A program made the translations under genes and the position numbers. A stretch of 64,000 bases of DNA, from positions 19,738 to 83,737 of the forward strand of contig CALTVC010000015.1 of the NCBI GenBank assembly GCA_943912855.1. Reading direction: 5' to 3'. The stretch comes from an uncultured Flavobacterium sp. (GTDB lineage: Bacteria > Bacteroidota > Bacteroidia > Flavobacteriales > Flavobacteriaceae). Positions 1-8,422 of the stretch are shown one piece after another. The notes under the pieces are model-generated. The model was not told the origin of the DNA and ran no database searches. It saw nothing but the letters and a program-made list of their open reading frames with translations. Every line of letters begins with the position of its first letter. Within the stretch, counting starts at the first letter, position 1.

Positions 1-741
1 GAAACGGTGCTTTAAGGTTTCGTATACAGGAAGCCACCATTCGGGCGAATAACATTTGCTACCAGTAGCAAAGGTAAAAATGCAAATGGTTTTCTTCTCC
101 GGAGTAACAAGTTTGTCTAATTCAGCTTTTCCGTGTGCGAGTTCCGTAGCATCAAGGCGCATGTCCATTAATGGCACAGGACCTTTTTGTACCTTAAAAC
201 CTAATTTACTCAATGCATCTCGTAGTATGTATACCGGGTTTTTGGCCATGTGTGCATAATCCGGATGTTGTGCCATAACTTCATCGGTAAGAAAACCGAA
301 AAGCTTGTATTTTGCCTGGCTCTTCTTCACCGAAACACGTCCGCTCGACGAACTGTTTATTACATTAACGGCAAGGTCATAAGGGGTGTTTTTTACAACT
401 TCCCATGCGGCAAAATGTTCCCTTGGTTCCTTTGTTGGTCTTTTTGGCAGTTTTATGACCTGTTCTATAGAAGGATAATTCTTAAACAATACATTGCTTA
501 GTCCGCCACGTACAAACAAGTCTATTTTACACCCTGGGAATGTAGCTTCCAGCTCCTCTATAAGAGGCATTAGCAGTAACTGGTTGCCCAGGCGGTGGTT
601 AGGACGACTCACCAGTATGCGCTTTATACCGGCATTGCCTTCCGGGCCCGCGGGAGGGTTTTGGTAATCAGCCCCTACGTTTTTAATGAGAAGCCTCGTA
701 ATGTGGCGCCTCCATTCGTTTACTATTTTTTTAATGCTCAT
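1..741 (-). CDS. glycosyltransferase family 9 protein (3' end outside window)
   Basis: Partial gene: it starts with ATG at 741 and stays open for 247 codons to the window edge. The translation contains an N-terminal segment RILVSRPNHRLGNQLLLMPL followed by a helix and GCKIDLFVRGG. This is the N-terminal Rossmann pattern of the heptosyltransferase (GT9) family, which moves sugars onto lipopolysaccharide or related glycans at the inner face of the membrane. A second GT9 lies at 17463-18521, flanking the polysaccharide cluster on the other side. The C-terminal sugar-nucleotide-binding half is not in the window, so the acceptor cannot be guessed. No signal peptide is seen, fitting a cytosolic enzyme. 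Confidence 0.75.
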   Translation of the reverse strand, partial: MSIKKIVNEWRRHITRLLIKNVGADYQNPPAGPEGNAGIKRILVSRPNHRLGNQLLLMPLIEELEATFPGCKIDLFVRGGLSNVLFKNYPSIEQVIKLPKRPTKEPREHFAAWEVVKNTPYDLAVNVINSSSSGRVSVKKSQAKYKLFGFLTDEVMAQHPDYAHMAKNPVYILRDALSKLGFKVQKGPVPLMDMRLDATELAHGKAELDKLVTPEKKTICIFTFATGSKCYSPEWWLPVYETLKHRF

Positions 742-898
742 TTTAAGATAAATATATGGCCATGAAAAACCAGGGTACAAATATACTCTGTTCTGTAAAA
801 TTATCCACCAAACAGATTGAATTGCCTTCTTCCGAAATAAGGTATTCTAAAAAATTAAATCGCTAATTTTACTCCAGAAAACCAATTCCAACCTATTT

Positions 899-1252
899 AT
901 GGCTGATTTTTTTGAACTTTTGTTTGATCTTCTTGAGGTGTCTGACCTTCCCCGTCGAAAAAAACAGAAATCTGACTTTACACAGTTTTTATTGACAGGT
1001 GTGAGTCTGCTGGCAGTTTTATGGTTAATTTACCGTAAAGATTTGCTTGCCGTAAAGGAAACGTATCCGTTTGTTGCAGTTTTATGTACCGTTCCTCTTT
1101 TGCTGTCTGTTGGTCTGATATATGTGTTGCATAAATCAGGTGTTGTAAACAATATCTCCGTCACCCAATATTTCCTGGCAGTTGTATGCTGCGCTTTGTT
1201 ATTTACTACGGTATTGGTAGAATGTAATCATGTATTTCAGGTTATGACATAA
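899..1252 (+). CDS. small three-helix membrane protein, unknown
   Basis: 117 residues starting at ATG 899. The first 25 residues are acidic and amphipathic (MADFFELLFDLLEV), followed by a basic patch (RRKKQK) and then three hydrophobic helices at about 28-45, 56-78 and 88-108. I do not recognise a family. The gene stands alone between the divergent GT9 gene and convergent small genes. The codon pattern and an A/T-rich leader ending in CTAATTTTACTCC support a real gene, but the function is unknown. Confidence 0.55.
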   Translation: MADFFELLFDLLEVSDLPRRKKQKSDFTQFLLTGVSLLAVLWLIYRKDLLAVKETYPFVAVLCTVPLLLSVGLIYVLHKSGVVNNISVTQYFLAVVCCALLFTTVLVECNHVFQVMT

Positions 1253-1265
1253 CAAAATATTTTGT

Positions 1266-1451
1266 CTATCTAAACAAGGAAAAAAACAAGAACAGTACTA
1301 TAAGTCCTATTACTATCAGTGCCCTTAATGTAGCCAGGCGGCTATGTAGTGTGTTTTGCCTTGCCCACAATGGTTTACGGCTTTTTAGTATGCCCAGCAC
1401 CAGCGTAAGGAAAAAGATGATTATAAACAGGGTAAGCAGTTTGTTTATCAT
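1266..1451 (-). CDS. 61-residue two-helix membrane protein
   Basis: Short ORF with an ATG at 1451. It has a hydrophobic helix at residues 4-22 (LLTLFIIIFFLTLVLGIL), a basic loop (KSRKPLWARQNTLHSR) and a second helix at about 42-59. The positive loop suggests both ends face out. It lies 10 bp downstream of the lipoprotein gene on the same strand and is probably co-transcribed with it. The family is unknown. The overlapping plus-strand ORF at 1351-1554 looks like a shadow. Confidence 0.45.
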   Translation of the reverse strand: MINKLLTLFIIIFFLTLVLGILKSRKPLWARQNTLHSRLATLRALIVIGLIVLFLFFSLFR

Positions 1452-1461
1452 GGTTGCAAAA

Positions 1462-1989
1462 TTACCAATCAGGAGTGGTTGCGACCAAAGGACGAGTAAT
1501 TTTCTTTCTAATGTATTTTACCGGATATCCGTTTTCAAGCTCTTTTCCAACTAACGTATCATTGTTGACAGATATATAGGTGATTTCTGCTTTCCAGATC
1601 CAAAAGCCTCTTTGTGGACTTCGGCTGAGAAATTCCATATACAAAGGGGCTTGTTCTTTATATAACCCCATAATAGCCTTTTTGCCGTTGAGCGTAGTGG
1701 AATCGTTAAAGACTATATTGGTAAAATATCCTACCCTGCCATTCTTATAAAATTTAATTCCTTCGTTTTTGTGAATGTCCTGAAATCTGTTTTTCCTACT
1801 TTCTATTATATGTTCGTCGGCATAAAGTAAGTAGACCGAACTGGTGTCTATGCGTTGTAGTAGAGCGGTATTGTCATTAGGCTCAATGCTGAACCTTTTT
1901 ATACTACTGCGGGTTTTGTCATATTCATTGTGCGATGCGCAGGATAGTATAAGTACTATGGTAATGATTAATGCAGATGCTTTTATCAT
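1462..1989 (-). CDS. hypothetical lipoprotein
   Basis: The ATG at 1989 gives MIKASALIITIVLILSCASHN, a textbook lipoprotein signal peptide with the acylated cysteine at residue 17. An upstream TTG at 2028 would put 13 charged residues before the signal, so I prefer the ATG. The mature part, about 160 residues, is soluble and mixed alpha/beta. It has no motif I know. It is expected to be anchored in the periplasm or outer membrane. It is followed closely by the small membrane protein at 1266-1451. Confidence 0.6.
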   Translation of the reverse strand: MIKASALIITIVLILSCASHNEYDKTRSSIKRFSIEPNDNTALLQRIDTSSVYLLYADEHIIESRKNRFQDIHKNEGIKFYKNGRVGYFTNIVFNDSTTLNGKKAIMGLYKEQAPLYMEFLSRSPQRGFWIWKAEITYISVNNDTLVGKELENGYPVKYIRKKITRPLVATTPDW

Positions 1990-2079
1990 GAGGGGATGTT
2001 TTGACAGTTTGGAATAATTGGTTTTCAAAATGAGTACTAATATAAATAATTAAGTTTTTATGCCAGGTTTTAGAAACCG

Positions 2080-2105
2080 AAAAGCCAACCCCAAGGTTGG
2101 CTTTT
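2080..2105 (-). terminator. rho-independent terminator downstream of the aminopeptidase gene
   Basis: Arms of 11 bp (AAAAGCCAACC / GGTTGGCTTTT) with a 4-nt loop, ending in T residues on the minus strand. It sits 40 bp after the stop of the gene at 2146-3438. Confidence 0.7.
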
Positions 2106-2145
2106 ATATATGAGTAAGTAACTTTAAACCTGAAACAAATCAAAT

Positions 2146-3438
2146 TTAACTATTCATAATAGATTCAATCTCTTCAGCTTCAATAGGAATGTTACGCATA
2201 AGGTTAAACGGTTCGCCGCTTGGTTGTATAACCATGTCATCTTCTAGGCGGATGCCAAAGCCTTCTGCCGGGATATAAATACCCGGTTCTACCGTAAATA
2301 CCATGTTAGGTTGCATTGGCTCATATAGTAAACCATAGTCATGCGTGTCAAGCCCCATGTGGTGGCTGGTACCGTGCATGAAATATTTTTTGTAGGCAGG
2401 CCATGCAGGGTCTTCGTTCTGTACATCGGCTTTATCAAGTAGGCCAAGTCCAAGGAGTTCGCCTGTCATAATCTTGCCAACCTCTATGTGGTACTCTTTC
2501 CATAATGTACCCGGTGTAAGCAGTTTTGTAGCTTCGTTTTTCACACGAAGTACAGCATCATACACCTGGCGCTGGCGTGGTGTAAAACGACCGTTTACCG
2601 GAATGGTACGTGTAAGGTCAGAGCTATAGTTGGCGTATTCGGCGGCAACGTCAAACAGTATCAGGTCGCCATCTTTACATTCCTTGTTGTTCTCTATGTA
2701 GTGCAGTACATTGGCATTGTTACCTGCCGCGATGATAGGTGTATAGGCAAAGCCCTTACTACGGTTGCGGATAAACTCGTGTACAAGTTCCGCTTCCAGT
2801 TCGTATTCCCAAACCCCCGGTTTGGTAAAGCCCAAGATACGACGGAAACCTTTCTCGGTAATATCACACGCTTGTTGAATAAGATCCAGTTCTTCCTGCT
2901 CTTTTACAGAACGCAGACGCTGTAGTATTGGGTTGCTTTTGGCTACCTGGTGTGCAGGGTATTTGTCTTTCCACCATTTAATAAAACGGGCTTCGCGTGT
3001 TTCCGTTTCTACAGATGAGCGGTAGTGTTCGTTAGTATTTACATAAATGGTATCGCAATACGTCATAATTTCGAAAAGCGTCTTTTCAAAATCCTTAAGC
3101 CAAACGATGTTCTTAATGCCACTTACTTCGGTAGCACGTTCTTTGGTCAGCTTTTCGCCTTCCCAAATCGCAATGTGCTCATTGGTTTCACGCAAAAACA
3201 GTATTTCGCGCAGGTGTTCGTACGGAGCATCCGGGCAAAGCAAAAGGATAGACTCTTCCTGGTCGGCACCGCTCAGGTAAAAAATATCACGGTGTTGTGC
3301 AAAAGGCAGTGTGCTGTCTGCACTAACCGGATAAATATCGTTAGAATTGAATACGGCAACGCTTTTCGGCTTCATTTCGGCCATAAACTTTTTACGGTTT
3401 TTAATGAAAAGGCTGCTGGGTATCTGATGGTATTTCAT
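2146..3438 (-). CDS. Xaa-Pro aminopeptidase (M24B, aminopeptidase P family)
   Basis: Removes an N-terminal residue ahead of proline; cytosolic, with two metal ions. The M24 'pita-bread' catalytic half is clear. Metal-ligand motifs appear in order: FDVAAEY, SSDLTRTIPVNG, HGTSHHMGLDTHD, TVEPGIYIPAEGFGIRLEDD. The N-terminal half is an AMP_N-like domain (residues about 5-140). I start at ATG 3438 (430 aa) because a -7 box lies at 3461-3468 and would be inside the longer frame reaching 3519. The gene is divergent from recO. The size and all five ligands are normal for the family, so it should be active. Confidence 0.88.
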   Translation of the reverse strand: MKYHQIPSSLFIKNRKKFMAEMKPKSVAVFNSNDIYPVSADSTLPFAQHRDIFYLSGADQEESILLLCPDAPYEHLREILFLRETNEHIAIWEGEKLTKERATEVSGIKNIVWLKDFEKTLFEIMTYCDTIYVNTNEHYRSSVETETREARFIKWWKDKYPAHQVAKSNPILQRLRSVKEQEELDLIQQACDITEKGFRRILGFTKPGVWEYELEAELVHEFIRNRSKGFAYTPIIAAGNNANVLHYIENNKECKDGDLILFDVAAEYANYSSDLTRTIPVNGRFTPRQRQVYDAVLRVKNEATKLLTPGTLWKEYHIEVGKIMTGELLGLGLLDKADVQNEDPAWPAYKKYFMHGTSHHMGLDTHDYGLLYEPMQPNMVFTVEPGIYIPAEGFGIRLEDDMVIQPSGEPFNLMRNIPIEAEEIESIMNS

Positions 3439-3460
3439 GATTACATTTTTATTCGGATAC

Positions 3461-3468
3461 CAAAGGTA
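3461..3468 (-). promoter_or_regulatory. -7 box TACCTTTG for the aminopeptidase gene
   Basis: Matches the Bacteroidota TAnnTTTG consensus on the minus strand, about 23 nt before ATG 3438. It supports the shorter start. Confidence 0.55.
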
Positions 3469-3525
3469 GGGAGAAATGGGGGAATGAGAATAGAATTTTA
3501 ATAGTAAAAGATAGCGCATACATAG

Positions 3526-3533
3526 TACCTTTG
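3526..3533 (+). promoter_or_regulatory. -7 box TACCTTTG for recO
   Basis: Exact TAnnTTTG match 17 nt before the recO ATG. No clear -33 TTTG was found. Confidence 0.55.
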
Positions 3534-3549
3534 CATCAACCTTATAGAG

Positions 3550-4260
3550 ATGCTCATAAAAACCCGCGCCATAGTAATCAGTGCTCTACGCTATCAGGAA
3601 AAAAGCCTGGTGGTAAAATGCTACACGCAGAGCAGTGGACTAAAAACCTACTACGTGCGCGATGCTTTCGGGAGTAAAAAAAATACCCAGAAGAACATTT
3701 ATTTCCGTCCACTGAATTTGCTGGAAATAGAAGCTACGCACAAAGACAAGGGTACGCTGGAATACTTTAAGGAGGTGCGCTTTGCACATCCTTACCACAG
3801 CCTGAATACCGATATTGTAAAAACCACCATAGCGTTGTTTGTAAGCGAAATGCTGCATCATTGTATAAAGGAGGAAGAGCAGAACGAAAGTCTGTACGAA
3901 TTTCTGGAAACCGCACTGCTGTGGCTGGACGGGCATGAAGGTACAGCAAACTTCCACTTGGTGTTGCTTATGGAGCTGAGCAAATTTTTGGGTTTTTACC
4001 CTAATGGGGAAGACAATCATCCGTATTTTGAAATGACTGAAGGCGTGTTTATGCCCTATCACGGCATTACCTGCCTGACGCTGGAAGATACCGCCCTGCT
4101 GCGCCGTCTTATGGCGCTGAAACTTGATGATAGCGCTAAGGCATTTCATGTTACAGAGCGCCAGGCGTTGCTGCGTATTATGCTAGACTATTATGCCTTT
4201 CACCTCGAAGGGTTCCGCAGGCCGAAATCACTTGATGTTTTAAGGGAGGTTTTTAGTTAA
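3550..4260 (+). CDS. recO: DNA repair protein RecO
   Basis: 236 residues. The N-terminal OB fold (residues 1-80) has the typical opening TRAIVISALRYQEKSLVVKCYT and GLKTYYVRDAFGSKKN. The rest is the helical RecO_C region. RecO works with RecR to load RecA onto SSB-coated single strands. Bacteroidota RecO proteins often lack the C-terminal Cys4 zinc finger; here the C-terminal part (GVFMPYHGITCLTLEDTALLRR) has no four-cysteine cluster. The start is the first ATG after the -7 box. Confidence 0.88.
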   Translation: MLIKTRAIVISALRYQEKSLVVKCYTQSSGLKTYYVRDAFGSKKNTQKNIYFRPLNLLEIEATHKDKGTLEYFKEVRFAHPYHSLNTDIVKTTIALFVSEMLHHCIKEEEQNESLYEFLETALLWLDGHEGTANFHLVLLMELSKFLGFYPNGEDNHPYFEMTEGVFMPYHGITCLTLEDTALLRRLMALKLDDSAKAFHVTERQALLRIMLDYYAFHLEGFRRPKSLDVLREVFS

Positions 4261-4349
4261 AATACCAGGTATACACATCTTGTTTCTAGTGGTTTAATGA
4301 ATTTTAAAATATATTTTTTTAAAGTGATTATCCTATTTCAAAATTTATA

Positions 4350-4357
4350 TACATTTG
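4350..4357 (+). promoter_or_regulatory. -7 box TACATTTG for the lipoprotein gene
   Basis: TAnnTTTG match 20 nt upstream of the preferred ATG at 4378. The longer frame from 4297 would cover it. Confidence 0.5.
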
Positions 4358-4377
4358 CTCCCAAAAAAATAGAAACG

Positions 4378-4935
4378 ATGAGATCTAAAATTTCAATTTT
4401 GTTACTTCTAATCCTAGGCATTACTGTTTCTTGTAAGAATGACAAGCAGGCCGAAGGAGCTGCTGCCGAAGGTACAACAGCAGTTAACCCTAACTTTAAT
4501 GTAGAGCTTACGTTGTTTGCTTCTAAGATCGATGACCTGGCAATGTATTTTATAGAAGATAATACGGCAGAGTTTAATAGTGATAATGTTTGCTGGGCCA
4601 CTTTAGACGCACAAAATCAGGATACAAAAGTAAAATTCGAAATTCAGGAAGGACGTATGCCTACCCGCATTCGTCTGGATTTTGGACATAGAGAGCAAGA
4701 GGATTCAGTTGTAGTTAAAAATGTAAAAGTAAATTACCTGGAAAAAAGCTTTGAGATTAAAGGCTCTGAGTTCTTTACATATTTTAATAGAGACGATCAA
4801 TTTAAAACAAGGATTGACTCTGTAAACGGCACGTTAGTAGTTTATAAAACTGCTCCTGAGTTTAAAACACCATTCTTTTATTCTGGCGATGTTCTGGATA
4901 AGAAAATAGGCGAGTTAACAGGAGTTGTAAAATAA
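4378..4935 (+). CDS. hypothetical lipoprotein
   Basis: From ATG 4378 the product is 185 residues: MRSKISILLLLILGITVSC is a lipoprotein signal with the cysteine at residue 19. A spacer rich in Ala/Glu/Gly follows (KNDKQAEGAAAEGTTA). The rest looks like a beta-rich extracytoplasmic domain (NFNVELTLFASKIDDLAMYF; DNVCWATLDAQNQ). I do not recognise the family. It is a single-gene unit with its own -7 box and terminator. Confidence 0.65.
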   Translation: MRSKISILLLLILGITVSCKNDKQAEGAAAEGTTAVNPNFNVELTLFASKIDDLAMYFIEDNTAEFNSDNVCWATLDAQNQDTKVKFEIQEGRMPTRIRLDFGHREQEDSVVVKNVKVNYLEKSFEIKGSEFFTYFNRDDQFKTRIDSVNGTLVVYKTAPEFKTPFFYSGDVLDKKIGELTGVVK

Positions 4936-4990
4936 GAATAAGCTTTTATATTAGGTCTTTCCTTCGAAATTTAAAGACATAATATATAAA

Positions 4991-5021
4991 AAAAGCGAAC
5001 CCTTTAGGGTTCGCTTTTTTT
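4991..5021 (+). terminator. strong rho-independent terminator
   Basis: 12-bp arms AAAAGCGAACCC / GGGTTCGCTTTT with a TTTA loop and a T run. It ends the lipoprotein unit and, being A/T-flanked on both sides, may work in both directions. Confidence 0.8.
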
Positions 5022-5169
5022 ATTGTTGTCGATTTCTTTTATAAATATTAGATGGTTTTTAGCAATCGTATAAAGTTATCAAAAGGAGGAGGCAATGCAA
5101 CCGTTTAAAAGAGAAACCAGCGATGAGCAACACGTTTTTTGTGTCGGGTAGTTTTTGTACCTTTCCCCC

Positions 5170-6447
5170 ATGTTTAACTCTATAAAAAAACTACTGCAAA
5201 AGGAGCAGTTCCGTAATCTTTCTGTGTATGGTTTTGGTCAGGGATTTAACTTAGTTACACCCCTGCTCATAGCACCTTATATTATAGGCGTTTGTGGGCG
5301 TGATGCCTTTGGGAAGATAAACGCGGTGCTCAACCTGTGTTTTTTTCTTATGGTTTTTTTAGATTACGGCAGCGACATATCGGGGGTTAAAGATATCTCT
5401 GTACTGCGCGATGACCGGAAGGCGGTGGCTAAAATACTGGGAGTGGCTTATGCTTCCCGTGTGGTTATGCTGTTGCTACTCTCTATATTGTTTGTATTAG
5501 TGGTGGTTATATTTCCCTTTTTTGCTGAAGATAAAACATTATACCTGCTTGCGCTTACCATACTTACCGCGCAGGCTTTGAGCCCTGTTTGGGTACTTCA
5601 GGGGTTAGAGAATTACGGCTGGATTACCTTTATAAATATATTGTCTAAAACGGTATACCTTGCCGGGATTTTTGTTTTTGTAAAACAACCCGAAGATTAT
5701 GTATATGCCAGTTTGTTCTGGGGGATCGGGCTATTGTTGGGGCACGGTATGGCATTAGGCTATCTTGTAAAACAGTATGGCGTAAACTTTGGGGCGGTAC
5801 ATAAAAGAGAAGTATCTGATTATCTTAAAAAAAATGCCGGAATCATGGGGTCGCAGGTGTTTTTATCGGCACAGCTTTTTGGCCCTGTAATTATTATAGA
5901 TTATTTCGCAGGAGCGGCTCTTGCCGGAAGCTTCAGTATAATACAGCAGGTGGTAGGAGTGTTTCGTACATATATACTCCTGGTCTTTAACTTTGTATAC
6001 CCACGTGTGTGTTACGTTATAGAAGAGAGTTGGCAGAGGTGTCTTAAACTGTGGAGGCTTTATAACGGACTTAACTTTGTGTTTATAGTACTTGCCATGG
6101 TAGCGATTTTTGTCTTTGCCGAACCCATAGTGCTTTACTTTGTAAAAAAAGCGTCTAAAGAACATACGGTAGATGCTTTACCTATAATGCAAACCCTTAG
6201 GTTGGCTACGTTATTGCCTGTTTCATTTGGTATATCAGTGCCGTTAAAGCAACTCCTGCTTGCCATGGGGAAACAAAAGGAGTATATGAATATTACCTTT
6301 GGTATGGTTACCCTTAGTACAGTGTTGCTTATAGTATTGTTGTATTTTATGGGGCTTAACGGAGTGTTTATTTCGCTTATAGGGTCTGAGTTACTTTCGG
6401 CTATTTTATTTGGTATTGTCATAAAAACCAGCCGGGGGCAGAAATAA
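5170..6447 (+). CDS. polysaccharide flippase (Wzx-like, MATE/MVF superfamily)
   Basis: 425 residues with about 12 hydrophobic helices. The opening FRNLSVYGFGQGFNLVTPLLIAPYIIGVCG and the block GRDAFGKINAVLNLCFFLMVFLDYGSD are typical of the polysaccharide biosynthesis flippase family. It would move undecaprenyl-linked repeat units across the inner membrane. I start at ATG 5170; an in-frame TTG at 5155 overlaps the promoter-like TAGTTTTTG. It is the first gene of a run of seven same-strand glycan genes. The C-terminal part is conserved in length, so the gene looks intact. Confidence 0.8.
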   Translation: MFNSIKKLLQKEQFRNLSVYGFGQGFNLVTPLLIAPYIIGVCGRDAFGKINAVLNLCFFLMVFLDYGSDISGVKDISVLRDDRKAVAKILGVAYASRVVMLLLLSILFVLVVVIFPFFAEDKTLYLLALTILTAQALSPVWVLQGLENYGWITFINILSKTVYLAGIFVFVKQPEDYVYASLFWGIGLLLGHGMALGYLVKQYGVNFGAVHKREVSDYLKKNAGIMGSQVFLSAQLFGPVIIIDYFAGAALAGSFSIIQQVVGVFRTYILLVFNFVYPRVCYVIEESWQRCLKLWRLYNGLNFVFIVLAMVAIFVFAEPIVLYFVKKASKEHTVDALPIMQTLRLATLLPVSFGISVPLKQLLLAMGKQKEYMNITFGMVTLSTVLLIVLLYFMGLNGVFISLIGSELLSAILFGIVIKTSRGQK

Positions 6448-6485
6448 AAAAACTGTTGTATCTTTGGAAGCCTTAATACAAACCC

Positions 6486-7163
6486 GTGATTAAAAAAATA
6501 TTCCAAAACCTCCTTAAACGGTCAGGTAAACAATATACGATAGATCCTGATTTGCCGGGCGGACTTATATATGGCACGCTTATAAGTCGTTTTACCATGC
6601 TGGTAAGGGGTGTTCTTTTTCTAAGGAAAAAGGTTTACCTGGGAGCGCACTGTAGCATAAGCAATAAGCGGAATATTGTATTTGGGCAAAATACCACAAT
6701 AGAACATCATACGGTTATAGATGGTTATGCAAAACACAAAGTGCAACTGGGCAATAACTGCAAAATAGGTGCTTATTCTTTAGTTACCTGCACCAGTCAT
6801 TTTTCTAAATACGGTATAGGACTTAAGATGGGGAACAATTCGGCGGTAGGGCGCTTTACAGAGTTTGGTGCTGCCGGAGGCATAGAAATAGGTAATGATG
6901 TGATTATGGGTTCTTATGTGAGTTTCCACTCAGAGAACCACAATTTTACCGATACTACAAAATTAATACGAGAACAAGGCGTTACCTCTAAGGGAATAAA
7001 AATAGGCAATAACGTTTGGGTAGGAGCTAAGGTTACCTTCCTGGATGGCTCTGAGGTGGGTAACCATTGTGTGGTGGCTGCCGGCGCGGTTGTTAGCGGT
7101 ACATTTCCTGATTATAGTGTCATTGGCGGAATTCCTGCCAAAATAATAAAGCAGATAGCGTAG
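6486..7163 (+). CDS. hexapeptide-repeat acyltransferase (LbetaH family)
   Basis: 225 residues from a GTG start at 6486. It has many left-handed beta-helix repeats (GQNTTIEHHTVIDGY, LGNNCKIGAYSLV, IGNNVWVGAKVTFLDGSEVGNH) and a closing AAGAVVSGTFPDYSVIGGIPAKII, which is the C-terminal signature of sugar O- or N-acetyltransferases (CysE/LacA/NodL type). It probably acetylates a sugar in the repeat unit. It is separated from the flippase by 38 bp and directly abuts the next gene. The acyl donor is presumably acetyl-CoA; the substrate is unknown. Confidence 0.8.
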   Translation: MIKKIFQNLLKRSGKQYTIDPDLPGGLIYGTLISRFTMLVRGVLFLRKKVYLGAHCSISNKRNIVFGQNTTIEHHTVIDGYAKHKVQLGNNCKIGAYSLVTCTSHFSKYGIGLKMGNNSAVGRFTEFGAAGGIEIGNDVIMGSYVSFHSENHNFTDTTKLIREQGVTSKGIKIGNNVWVGAKVTFLDGSEVGNHCVVAAGAVVSGTFPDYSVIGGIPAKIIKQIA

Positions 7164-8414
7164 ATGGCAAGGGTGTTTAAAAAAGATTACATATATCAGA
7201 TACTGTTTTTTATAAGCGTAGGTCTGCCGTACCTTAATAATTACGAGCTTAACTTCGCCCTTTGGTCGCTTATGGCGGTACTTACACTACGAAAAAAATA
7301 TTCTCTTACCATAATAAAGTATGTAGGGCTTTTTGTAGGCATATTTGCCTTAGCTATGGTTTCCAGCTTGTTTTACCATGTAAAGTTTTACGAATACGCG
7401 CGTGATATTGCCTATATGCTTAAGCCCATAATAGGTTTGGTGTTGGGCTATCAGCTTTGTAAGGACTATTTGCAAAAACCAATGAACATATTGGTAAACA
7501 GCGGTATCCTTTTGGCAATAGCACACACAGGTATTCTGGTTTTTTCGGTAGTGTTTCTGCATATACGTAACCTGGAAGATCTAAGGCTTTATGGTGGTTT
7601 CTTTAGCGATTTTGAAGTGTATGCCCTTATATTTCTGTTGTTCCATGATAAATTTGGTGTAGAGGTATCTAAAACAAAATACTGGTTTGGGGTACTTATA
7701 CTTTTCTTTTCCATAGGAATGTATTTTGCCCGAACCAATTTTATACAGCTGGTATTCCTCTTTATGGCTATGAAGGGGTATTTTGTGCTTAATGCCCGTT
7801 CGCTACGTATTATAGTAACATCGGTCATTATTATTGGTCTGGGATATACGGCTATTTATATTTACAATCCTGCGAGGAGAGGTTCCACGCTTGAGGCTTT
7901 TTTGTATAAAGTAAAAAATACTCCCATAGAACCCTTTAAAGCAAAAGTTGACATTAATAACTGGAGAGATTTTAACGATAACTACCGTTCTTATGAAACC
8001 ATACTTACCATAAGACAGACGAAAGCAGAAGGTGCACGCGCTATAATTATGGGGCAGGGAATGGGATCGTCTGTAGACCTTAAACAAAAGGTATGGTTGC
8101 AAACTACTTTTATGCGCTACATACCGTTTTTGCATAATGGCTTTATGACGGTGCTGCTAAAGGCAGGGATATTAGGCGATATACTCCTCATATTATCCAT
8201 TACGTTTTTATTTAAAAAATACAAGACAACCGACCCTGATGTGGTAGCTATAAACAACCTTCTGGTGGGTACGGGGGTGTTTCTTATTATTTCGTACTAC
8301 GTATTTATGGGGCTGTATTTTGTGCCCGATCCTAAATCAGTGCTTATAGGATTTTTATTCAGGCACCGTGAGTTGCTGTACCTTAAAAAACACAAAACGT
8401 TGCCACCACTATAA
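7164..8414 (+). CDS. O-antigen/exopolysaccharide polymerase-like membrane protein
   Basis: 416 residues, 10 or more predicted helices. The ATG at 7164 follows the previous stop codon with no gap, so translation is likely coupled. A long extracytoplasmic loop (about 235-315), rich in charged residues (NWRDFNDNYRSYETILTIRQTKAEG) and followed by GQGMGSSVDLKQ and FLHNGFMTVLLKAGILGD, resembles the Wzy/WaaL-type loop. Assigned as a Wzy-like polymerase from topology and context rather than sequence identity. The other ligase-like protein in the cluster is at 10676-12001, so the two roles could be swapped. Confidence 0.6.
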   Translation: MARVFKKDYIYQILFFISVGLPYLNNYELNFALWSLMAVLTLRKKYSLTIIKYVGLFVGIFALAMVSSLFYHVKFYEYARDIAYMLKPIIGLVLGYQLCKDYLQKPMNILVNSGILLAIAHTGILVFSVVFLHIRNLEDLRLYGGFFSDFEVYALIFLLFHDKFGVEVSKTKYWFGVLILFFSIGMYFARTNFIQLVFLFMAMKGYFVLNARSLRIIVTSVIIIGLGYTAIYIYNPARRGSTLEAFLYKVKNTPIEPFKAKVDINNWRDFNDNYRSYETILTIRQTKAEGARAIIMGQGMGSSVDLKQKVWLQTTFMRYIPFLHNGFMTVLLKAGILGDILLILSITFLFKKYKTTDPDVVAINNLLVGTGVFLIISYYVFMGLYFVPDPKSVLIGFLFRHRELLYLKKHKTLPPL

Positions 8415-8422
8415 ACCAAACC

